This document shows positions 20,935 through 28,457 of a DNA stretch of 64,000 nucleotides, in pieces (positions within the stretch are counted from its first letter, which is position 1; every line of letters begins with the position of its first letter). Source of the stretch: Lachancea dasiensis. Its lineage: Eukaryota > Ascomycota > Saccharomycetes > Saccharomycetales > Saccharomycetaceae. The position numbers were made by a program, and so were the translations under genes. The notes beneath the pieces are model-generated. The model searched no databases. It was not told where the DNA came from and saw only the letters and a program-made list of their open reading frames with translations. Location: assembly GCA_900074725.1 (NCBI GenBank), contig LT598461.1, positions 186,001-250,000 on the forward strand. The letters run 5' to 3'.

Positions 20935-21280
20935 TCTCTCCGTGACTGTGTTGGCACTAGAGCTGGTTCAATTATCCAAACCAGTCACCGGTATTTATAC
21001 AAATTTTGCTCGGTGACTCTGAACAATACAATTACTAATCGTCAGTTCTAGATCATTCTAAGATCAATGGATTGCGGCTCAATGTCGATAAGTTATCAAT
21101 CGCCAATCCCATTGGCCGCTAGTCGTTCTCTTCGATCTATCTGAGATGGTAAGTCGATTCGTTTTATCTTGTTCATTCAATGTCACTCTGTACCAATGTG
21201 TCACATATTTCCTGACACTGATTATGCGATTAGGCGCACATCACCATCAGTTCCATAGTAACTCACCATATTCCCAACAG
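20935..21280 (+). repeat. Left arm of a long imperfect inverted repeat
   Basis: About 346 bp that reappears in reverse complement at 21494-21844, with a spacer of about 213 bp. Similarity is roughly three quarters by eye with small gaps. An 18-nt exact block lies at 21043-21060 in this arm and 21718-21735 in the other. The arm contains a TATA-like TATTTATACAA (20992-21002) and the start of an open frame (ATG at 21146). The arms look like diverged copies of a promoter plus the 5' end of a small gene family, not transposon ends. Confidence 0.8.
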
Positions 21281-21493
21281 TTCCCGTTCTTCTCACTAGG
21301 ACACATGGCCACATGTCTACTTCAACCCATTGGCAAGTGGGGGGCCAGGTACTCTCTGACCACCCCTTACCCCACCGACCCTAACTGCTTTAATCCGTAT
21401 AACTTTTGCAATCTGACAACTTCATTTCTCAGTCCATAGCGAGGTGGTGTTTCAATACACGGCTCTTCTTAGGCAGTCGTAATGTCTAACAGC

Positions 21494-21844
21494 CTGTTGG
21501 GAATGATGTGAATAAACTGATGGTGATGTGCGTCTAATCGCATAATCAGCGTCAGTAAATATGTGACACAGTGGTACGGAATGATAGTACACAACCGAGG
21601 CCATACAAATAGAGCTACAAGCTAAGACAAACCGAAGAGAACGACTATTGTCCAATGGGATTGGCCATTGATAAGTTATCGGTAGTGTACGGCATTGAAG
21701 CCGTAATCCTTGGGTAATAGAATGATCTAGAACTGGTGATTAATAAATATGTTGACCAGAGTCACCGAGTGAGAATTGTATAAATACCAGGCTTTTGTTC
21801 AGGTAACTGAACCAACTCTAATGCCTAAAATAATCACGGAGAGA
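21494..21844 (-). repeat. Right arm of the long imperfect inverted repeat
   Basis: About 351 bp, the reverse-complement partner of 20935-21280. Its TATA-like element is at 21776-21786, pointing left. On the minus strand an open frame without an ATG (21452-21655) contains a block similar in translation to one in the left arm (VPLCHIF / VPMCHIF, then DYAIRRTSPSV in both). Confidence 0.8.
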
Positions 21845-21882
21845 TAAATAGAATTCCCTAGATCCAAGTTACTCATCTTACA

Positions 21883-22239
21883 ATGACTATGTCCGACTTA
21901 CAAGACAAATTTAGTAAGCTTTCTACTGATGAATCAGATTCGCCTCAATACAGCCTTAGGTCCCATTCCCGAGATGATATTTTCTCTCCTTCCTTGCTGA
22001 TAGTTTTTCTTTTCATGGTAAGTTATTTTATCTTATTACATTTTCTTTATGTGTCAATATTCCATCCTCTACGCATCGCTAATGTACGCCAGATTCTGGT
22101 AGGTATTACAGATCACGCTACCAACCACTCGGTCAAGAAAGCTCCTACGGGGAAGCCAAATTCATACTGGGAGCTGCTACTTCTCATAATTACTCGTATA
22201 TGTCCCAACATTGGCCATCAACGCTACCATAAGCGTTGA
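21883..22239 (+). CDS. Small single-span membrane protein-like open frame of unknown function
   Basis: 118 codons from the ATG at 21883, about 40 bp beyond the outer end of the right repeat arm. It has a Ser/Asp-rich N-terminus of about 36 residues, a hydrophobic segment (LLIVFLFMVSYFILLHFLYVS, about 38-58) and a basic C-terminal half ending RYHKR. The DNA around ATGGTAAGT in its membrane segment resembles the sequence at the start of the left-arm open frame at 21146, so it may be another copy of the same family. Its end overlaps the convergent preprotoxin-like relic by about 50 bp. Whether it is expressed is unknown, and it may be a remnant. Confidence 0.3.
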   Translation: MTMSDLQDKFSKLSTDESDSPQYSLRSHSRDDIFSPSLLIVFLFMVSYFILLHFLYVSIFHPLRIANVRQILVGITDHATNHSVKKAPTGKPNSYWELLLLIITRICPNIGHQRYHKR

Positions 22240-23200
22240 AGAATACTTCACCGGCCACAAATTCGCCCCTGGTACTGCTCCATTCCATACCTAAGCAGTA
22301 CTTATCGCTCGTATCGTATCCTATCCAGTCGGCGAATGCAGTATCAGCTGCTCCATTGTACTCTTCTTCGCTGGCGTTACCTTCGGCCTCAGCTTCTTGC
22401 TGCTGATCAGCCCAAGCTATAGTATAAGAAGCCCACGTGATCTCATCAGATCGCTTGGCAAGACTATACGTTTCATTGGCTTGAGGCTTGTACTCGAGGT
22501 AGGATTTAAAGAACTCTTCAACGTTGTTCGAGAGATGGATGCCAGTTTTATCAAACCCTTGGTGCGTAAACCTCACGCCGTGCACGTACTCACCATCTCT
22601 CTTGTGCAAAGCTGTGGTGTCATTAGCCGCTGCTATGTTCCGCGTAACCAGTGTGTTACTGATGCCTGCATCGCTCGCTAGGTTAGCTAAGTCTTGGCCC
22701 ATATAACCACATGAAACCGGATCTACTCCCTGTAACTCATAGTGAAATCCGGTGGCCGCATGGTAATAGTAACCAGCACGCACACTATTCTGTTATGACC
22801 GCTTAGTTTGAGAGGTAGCTGAGGCGCCAAATGCTCCCACTGCTGCGGAAGCTACCAAGAAAACTGCAATCGTGGCTACACAGGCTTTAAACTCGCAGAT
22901 AATGTAACTACTACGGTTCTTAACTGGCCTTCCGGCAAGCGAGTGTCCAGCTAAAACACCGCTCACAGACAGCCCTGCACCTTAAGAAGCGTCTTGTATT
23001 GACCTGGTGCTGAGCGTAGTGTCACTTGCTAATGGCGCCGGAGCTGCCTCAACATGCGTGCCTAAATAATATAACACAAATAACACCACCATGAATCCAG
23101 CGAGGCATTTATAGATAAACCGTGCGAGTTCGGTGCCGTCGTCGTCACTGCGGAAACAAGGTTGTCCACTTGGGATGGGGGCGCTTTTGCGTTCCTCCAT
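22190..23200 (-). pseudogene. Decayed secreted-preprotoxin-like gene (killer-preprotoxin layout)
   Basis: Minus-strand relic of about 1 kb. Visible parts: an N-terminal part (22982-23200) with an ATG, about 32 polar residues and one membrane anchor (FMVVLFVLYYLG); a second hydrophobic stretch in the middle; and a C-terminal part (22190-22783) with Lys-Arg sites of the Kex2 type (LHKR, LAKR), two N-glycosylation sequons, few cysteines and an acidic tail ending CWDIYE. This organisation recalls yeast killer preprotoxins processed by Kex2, but I cannot assign a named family from memory. It is broken, with about one to three interruptions. The long open parts suggest a fairly recent loss. Identity as a toxin is an inference. 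Confidence 0.4.
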
Positions 23201-23273
23201 TTTTTTTATTTTTATGTTTTGAAGATGCGTCCGCTTGGGACAGGGGAGATTTATTTGTCTTGTGGTTCTTTTC

Positions 23274-23302
23274 AAACCAATCACCGGTACTTATACAAAT
23301 TT
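23274..23302 (+). repeat. 29-nt direct repeat of the left-arm TATA element
   Basis: Matches 20978-21006 at 27 of 29 positions (core TCACCGGTA then TTATACAAATTT), in the same orientation and 2.3 kb away. It lies just upstream of the preprotoxin-like relic, marking the right side of the repeat-rich interval. Confidence 0.75.
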
Positions 23303-23634
23303 CTGGACCAGGTGTAAAAGGATTTAGCCAGCTTTCCAAAAACAAAAAAAAAATACATCGTATGATGCATCCGGTTGATAGATCTGGTGATACACAGTCT
23401 GGTTATCTGACCCCTTCCTGAGAATCATACCACCCCTTGGTCGGCTTGAAGATGGTGTTCAAGCTGATGCGTCGTCGTTAAGGAAAAAGCGCTCGCCATA
23501 TTTGTTAGTGCTGGATCTGCTGCATATCAATGATTTTCAATCAAAATATAGGGGCTCGGTCGTGTCTTAGCAGAACTATACCACCTCCTGTAACTAGTCT
23601 CCACTCTCACCCTGTGAATTGCCGAATTATAAAA
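23303..23634. other. Interval between the relic promoter and the TFC4 3' end
   Basis: About 330 bp with a homopolymer A run near 23342-23353. No gene or RNA is recognised. Confidence 0.5.
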
Positions 23635-26600
23635 TTACACACTTAAATATCGATCCATCAGACTGGCAGCCAATTCTGGATTGCCACTTTCGTTATAGAT
23701 TAATATGCAGTTATAAGCAGCGTGTTTTTTCAATTTTTCATCCTCGTAGTTGTCCAAGACTTGTTGATAATACCTGACTGCAATGGAAAATAATCCCAAA
23801 AGATGGAACGCGCGACCGATGTTGTAATCGGCTTCTTGTTTCTCAATGATAGTGTATTTGGTCGACCTAATTTCGTGGTACTGGTAAAGAAAGCGAAGCC
23901 CATGTAGGATCTGAAAGTGCCTGGAAGCCGTTAGTCGCTGCATGGACCGATGAAGATGGGCCAGCCCCATCATGAAGTTGAGCATCGGATCTTGCGAGAG
24001 TTCAGATTGTAACCTGTTGAGGTACTGAAGTGCAAGCAAGAAACCTTTACTGGAATAGAGCAGCATAGCGTAGATGTAGTGCAAGTATGGAGATTTCATT
24101 TTTCGTGGGTTCTCCACCGTTTTGTTGGTCACAGAAGCTTGGCCAGCAACGTGTTGCCCATATCTGATACTGTCGTAGGCCTTTAACTGACGCAGGAAAA
24201 ATTTCTGCTGGACAGTTGAGCTCAAAATATTTGATGCCATCTGTCCACGAGTGACACAGAACATGAAATTCTGGAGTACTTTTCTGTTAAACTGAAACTG
24301 ATTCAACACTCCTCTTAGGCTTTCAACGAGTTCTTCCTCATCATTCATCTGTAAGACGATGGCTAGCCGGGTGAACTTCATCATTTTAGCTCTTTGAGGA
24401 TTTTGAATGAAGACATTCACTTCTTGAGCTGTATCAACTATACTCAAACCGTCTTCAACATTTTGTAGCTTTGCAATAACCAGGGATAATTCCATGAACA
24501 GTTCAAACCATTGCTGGTAGGTAAGACCTCGTAGTTCGGTTGCCGAAGTAAGAGAAACCCGTTCTTCAAGCAGGGGAAGACCATCAAGTAAATTATCCCC
24601 TTCAGAGAGCTTCGACAATCGTTTGATTTTATAATCAATAATTTTATTAAACTTTCGCGTCCTCTTGATAATACCCACAAATCTCTTAGAGCGACTTTTG
24701 ACGAAGAAGTTTTTGACGCTGGAAAACACGTCTATCAAGTCCGAAGCTGTATCAATCCACAATGTGGTTTGATATTCGTTGCCTTTTTCCATACCCTCTT
24801 TATAGATTCTCAACTTATTATATTTGTCCAGAACTTTGGTTGTAATTCTTTTCTCACGATCTCTCCTTTCCCTCTCGGCATCTTGCGGCGATCGCTTTTT
24901 CTTGATAGCAGGTTTTCTAACATGAATATCTTCCAGCAAAGGCTTTCCCACTTCCGCGTTGCGAGTATCAAGAATTTCTTGCTCAGATTTGTCATCCACT
25001 GAAGACAATATTTTATGGGCTTCAGTGTCCTGTTGCTTTCTAGCCTCCAAGACTTCGAGTAATAAAGAATTGAATGTTTCCTGGTCGTCTAAGTGATAAT
25101 AAATTTCCGCAAGGGTCAATTTCGTTTCTAAGTCGTCTGGCTGCAGCTCGACTAGCTTTTCAAAAACCATTTTTGCATTCTCGTAATCTTCGACTTCCTT
25201 GAAGCATCTACTGAGGGGCTTAAAGACCTCCAGAACACAATATTCTTCTAGTTGCAATAATGGCGTAAAAAACTCAATGGCTTCCGGAAACTTTTCTGCT
25301 TTTGTTAAAGCAGAAGCTACCTCAAAAAATAAATCGGTAATATCCGCAAAACTTTCATCGTAAAGTGCCTGAAAATGATTCATGGCTTCCAGAACATGTT
25401 TGCCACTGAGTCTCAGGAGGCCCAGTCTTATGCGGATATCAATAGGAAGCACATACGACTTGTTTTTTTCGTCTTGCGCCAGCGCGTCAAATCGGCTATT
25501 CTTCAATCGCCTATCATCAAATTCAGAATCGTCGCCAGAGTTATCCCAAAAGGTCTGATTTTCTCGTCTCTGAATCCAACGTGCGCATTTCTTGATGGTT
25601 TTTATACCGCTATTCTCGCCTGACTGTTTTAGAAAAAGTTCGGCTAGAATGTTTAAAAGTGACCAGTCAAAAGCAATGCAACGGAACTTTTTATTGATCT
25701 TCTTCCAATTAACTTTTGGGAAATTTTTGAAATCCTCACTTTCCTCATCTAGCTCGAAAATACTGTCATCAGTGGGTTCTAGATCACTGTCTTCAGAGGA
25801 GGCAACAGCATCTTCAGCAGCAGATATAATCGCTTTCCGCTTTTCTACATTAACATCGAAAATCTTCAAGTATAGTCCAATGGCTTCACTTATGCGATTA
25901 TAGTCAACGTAGAGAACTGCCAGCTCCCTCAGCAGATTGCCGTCCGTAGGGGAATGAGCGTAAAGTCTCTGAAAGCCTTCCAATGCCCTCCCAAGCTGTC
26001 CCGTTTTTTTATATAGCATTGCTCTCCCATACACGCATTCCCATTCCTCATTATTCATACGCAGAGCTCTTGTATAACAGTAAATTGCTTGGCGAGTATG
26101 GCCCAAGTCGGACGACAATGTTGCGACAACCTTCCAGAATTCCCAATCAGAAGGATTGAGATGAGCCGCCAAAAACCACGAATTACAACAGTCGTTGTAT
26201 CTACCATGCATGTGGTAAATGTCACCTAAAGTTTTATATGCAGCAAAATTCTTCGCATCCTTTTTGATAACCTCATTGTACAATTGCTCAGCAACCTGTG
26301 TATCATTTCTAACAAACGCTTCATTCGCTTCGGATAGCAGCTGAGCTACTTCGGGATCCAAGCTGCGTTCTCTGCGTTGCTTCCCGGCGCGCGACCCATT
26401 TTTGTTCTTTCGTTTCGTTTTTCGCTTTACTTTGAAGTTATTTGCTTCCCGAATCGCGTCCATGAAGTCCTGTTCATCGTATTCATCATCCGAAAAGTCA
26501 CCATAATCGGAAAACTCCGCCAGTAAGTTTTCATCCTCGTCCCTATAATCCAGGTCGCCATCAGAGCTGACAAGTCTGGACTCATCAATGCTTGCTAGTT

Positions 26601-26790
26601 CATCGTCAATCATGTCATTTTCAGTATTCTTCCCGGGGCCCGATGTAGGGGCACCTCTTTCACCGCCGTGGCTACCACCACTAGTATGTGGCTCCTGGGG
26701 TTCATCGATTAGGTCACGAAGCTCATCCAGATTCCCGTAATATTCTTCTTCATCGACATGCTTGGAGTCAGATGGACTATTAGAAGTCAT
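23635..26790 (-). CDS. TFC4: Tfc4 (tau131), TPR subunit of transcription factor TFIIIC
   Basis: A 1051-residue protein. The first about 110 residues are acidic (runs of Asp/Glu). A basic stretch with KRKTKRKNKNGSR follows, then tetratricopeptide repeats from about 145 onward (for example LYNEVIKKDAKNFAAYKTLGDIYHMHGRY) and a second TPR array toward the C-terminus, ending with a repeat rich in Tyr and Leu. Tfc4 is the TFIIIC subunit that recruits the TFIIIB component Brf1 to tRNA and 5S genes. The start is the ATG at 26790. It is divergent from UFD1 with 495 bp between, the same arrangement as YGR047C/YGR048W in S. cerevisiae. Confidence 0.95.
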   Translation of the reverse strand: MTSNSPSDSKHVDEEEYYGNLDELRDLIDEPQEPHTSGGSHGGERGAPTSGPGKNTENDMIDDELASIDESRLVSSDGDLDYRDEDENLLAEFSDYGDFSDDEYDEQDFMDAIREANNFKVKRKTKRKNKNGSRAGKQRRERSLDPEVAQLLSEANEAFVRNDTQVAEQLYNEVIKKDAKNFAAYKTLGDIYHMHGRYNDCCNSWFLAAHLNPSDWEFWKVVATLSSDLGHTRQAIYCYTRALRMNNEEWECVYGRAMLYKKTGQLGRALEGFQRLYAHSPTDGNLLRELAVLYVDYNRISEAIGLYLKIFDVNVEKRKAIISAAEDAVASSEDSDLEPTDDSIFELDEESEDFKNFPKVNWKKINKKFRCIAFDWSLLNILAELFLKQSGENSGIKTIKKCARWIQRRENQTFWDNSGDDSEFDDRRLKNSRFDALAQDEKNKSYVLPIDIRIRLGLLRLSGKHVLEAMNHFQALYDESFADITDLFFEVASALTKAEKFPEAIEFFTPLLQLEEYCVLEVFKPLSRCFKEVEDYENAKMVFEKLVELQPDDLETKLTLAEIYYHLDDQETFNSLLLEVLEARKQQDTEAHKILSSVDDKSEQEILDTRNAEVGKPLLEDIHVRKPAIKKKRSPQDAERERRDREKRITTKVLDKYNKLRIYKEGMEKGNEYQTTLWIDTASDLIDVFSSVKNFFVKSRSKRFVGIIKRTRKFNKIIDYKIKRLSKLSEGDNLLDGLPLLEERVSLTSATELRGLTYQQWFELFMELSLVIAKLQNVEDGLSIVDTAQEVNVFIQNPQRAKMMKFTRLAIVLQMNDEEELVESLRGVLNQFQFNRKVLQNFMFCVTRGQMASNILSSTVQQKFFLRQLKAYDSIRYGQHVAGQASVTNKTVENPRKMKSPYLHYIYAMLLYSSKGFLLALQYLNRLQSELSQDPMLNFMMGLAHLHRSMQRLTASRHFQILHGLRFLYQYHEIRSTKYTIIEKQEADYNIGRAFHLLGLFSIAVRYYQQVLDNYEDEKLKKHAAYNCILIYNESGNPELAASLMDRYLSV

Positions 26791-27065
26791 TTCCTCAAGC
26801 TTAGGGCTTTTGATCGCGATCTCCGGGTTGACTTTTTAGTGCTTTTAACGTGGTAAGGAAGATGCCTTTTATTCGCCTAGAAGGCAGGCTCCGAAAAATT
26901 CTCTCAAGTAAGCACTTCTCAAACTTGGGATGACAAGTGAAAGCTCTTCAACTATACAGCCTTTGGCTTATAATCTTGTAACTCTGATACCTTCGCCAAG
27001 GGAAAGAAGGTCTATTTTGAGTTCAAGTTTCCCAAGTAAGCTTTCAAAAAAACATTCGTAGTTAA

Positions 27066-27113
27066 TGCCATCAACAATAACGTGACCAGATGCCTTTTAA
27101 GGTATTGATGGCA
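27066..27113. promoter_or_regulatory. Inverted pair TGCCATCAA / TTGATGGCA in the UFD1-TFC4 promoter
   Basis: Perfect 9-bp inverted repeat with a 30-nt spacer (27066-27074 and 27105-27113). The half-site with its next base, TGATGGCAAC, resembles the proteasome-associated element bound by Rpn4 (GGTGGCAAA) but does not match it. A factor-binding role is an inference. Confidence 0.35.
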
Positions 27114-27131
27114 ACCTAATGGTTTATCAAA

Positions 27132-27140
27132 TATATATAA
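27132..27140 (+). promoter_or_regulatory. TATA box for UFD1
   Basis: TATATATAA about 146 bp before the UFD1 ATG, within the usual yeast distance. It could serve either direction. Confidence 0.5.
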
Positions 27141-27285
27141 TCAGATTTGTCGTGAGCGTTTTAGGGTTTGACAGTGCTATTACTACTTCTCTTGAACCGA
27201 TCAGTTTACTGTTGAGCTTGATAGAGTGTGAAATCTCTTATTGAGGGAATTGCGTTAGGACGTTAAAGGTCGTTACCAAGCAGTT

Positions 27286-28365
27286 ATGTTTTCAGGATTT
27301 GGAGGATTTGGAGGCTATCAATCTGGATTTGTGAATGTTGCTCAAAAGTATGAGGATTACTTCAGATGCTATCCAATAGCGATGATGAATGATCGAATTC
27401 GCAAGGATGACGCAAATTTTGGTGGCAAGATGTTTTTGCCGCCCAGTGCGTTGAGCAAACTGACGATGCTAAGTGTTAGATACCCTATGCTGTTCGAACT
27501 AACAGTTCCAGAAACAAGAAAGGTTACGCATGGAGGTGTGCTAGAGTTTATAGCCGAAGAGGGGCGGGTTTATCTACCCCAGTGGATGATGGAAACACTG
27601 GGGGTACAGCCTGGATCACTTTTACAGATTGGTTCTACAGATGTTCCACTTGGCCAGTTTGTGAAAATAGAGCCTCAGTCTGTGGATTTTCTTGATATCT
27701 CAGATCCCAAAGCAGTGTTAGAAAACGTTCTGAGGAAGTTCTCGACTTTGACCGTCGCCGATATAATAGAAATTAGCTACAACAATCGTAGCTATCGCAT
27801 TAAAGTTTTGGAGGTAAAGCCCGAAAGCAACGCTAATAGTATTTGCGTTATAGAGACTGATTTAGTTACAGATTTTGCTCCTCCAGTTGGCTATGTGGAG
27901 CCGGATTATAAGGCAGTGCAAAAGGAGAAGAAACTTCAGGCTAGGTTGGATCCCTCGATTCAGGGTTTAGGTCCTATGTCTCAAAGAATAGAGTACGCCG
28001 CTACTGTTAACTCAGGCTCAGAAATTAAAAGCTTTTTTGGGGGTGAAGGGAAAAGGTTGAGCGGTAAGAGTCAAAAAACGACAAAGGAAAGTTCAAATGA
28101 AACGGAGATACAAGCGGTAAAAGTAGACTTGAGTGGAGAACCGGCTCCCCTTAATATTCCAGATGGTATGCTTTTTTTTGGATTTCCTTTGGTCCCGCCT
28201 CAAACTGCCGAGATTGATAACACTGGATCTTTGGATTCTCAAATTCATTTCAAGGGAGCAGGCCAAAGTATAAGACAGAGCAACAACAAGAGGCGAGGTA
28301 CCAGAGATCATTCAAACCCGAAAACAAAGGCGCCCCGCAGCCCTGAGGTAATTGAAATAGATTAG
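27286..28365 (+). CDS. UFD1: Ufd1, substrate-recruiting cofactor of Cdc48
   Basis: 359 residues, the family length. The N-terminal double-psi/beta-barrel UT3 domain (about 20-205) is recognisable by FRCYPIAMMNDR, FGGKMFLPPSALS, GGVLEFIAEEG and LPQWMMETLG. The C-terminal third is the flexible UT6 region that contacts Npl4 and Cdc48. With Npl4 it directs ubiquitinated proteins, including ERAD substrates, to the Cdc48 unfoldase. The start ATG at 27286 leads into a Gly/Phe-rich leader (FSGFGGFGGYQSGF) as in S. cerevisiae. It converges on the BRE4-like gene with 92 bp between stops. Confidence 0.96.
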   Translation: MFSGFGGFGGYQSGFVNVAQKYEDYFRCYPIAMMNDRIRKDDANFGGKMFLPPSALSKLTMLSVRYPMLFELTVPETRKVTHGGVLEFIAEEGRVYLPQWMMETLGVQPGSLLQIGSTDVPLGQFVKIEPQSVDFLDISDPKAVLENVLRKFSTLTVADIIEISYNNRSYRIKVLEVKPESNANSICVIETDLVTDFAPPVGYVEPDYKAVQKEKKLQARLDPSIQGLGPMSQRIEYAATVNSGSEIKSFFGGEGKRLSGKSQKTTKESSNETEIQAVKVDLSGEPAPLNIPDGMLFFGFPLVPPQTAEIDNTGSLDSQIHFKGAGQSIRQSNNKRRGTRDHSNPKTKAPRSPEVIEID

Positions 28366-28457
28366 CTTACAGTAGTGCAGGAGGTAATTACATACTCCAA
28401 ATGGCGCCCGAAGCGAAGTGACGTTTTGCTTCAAGTCGGTGCTGACTTCGTTGGATT

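Larger units (their letters stand above)
26791..27285. other. Divergent promoter of TFC4 and UFD1
   Basis: 495 bp without a gene. It includes the TGCCATCAA inverted pair (27066-27074 and 27105-27113) and a TATATATAA box (27132-27140), listed separately. Confidence 0.6.

Noticed and set aside
21146-21439. 97-codon plus-strand frame spanning the left repeat arm and the spacer
   Set aside because: Only its first part is shared with other copies; the rest is Pro/Ser/Thr-rich without a domain. Treated as part of the repeat, not as a gene.
20935-21844. Inverted repeat as the termini of a DNA transposon
   Set aside because: The spacer of about 213 bp holds no transposase, the arms are diverged and promoter-like, and no target-site duplication is evident.
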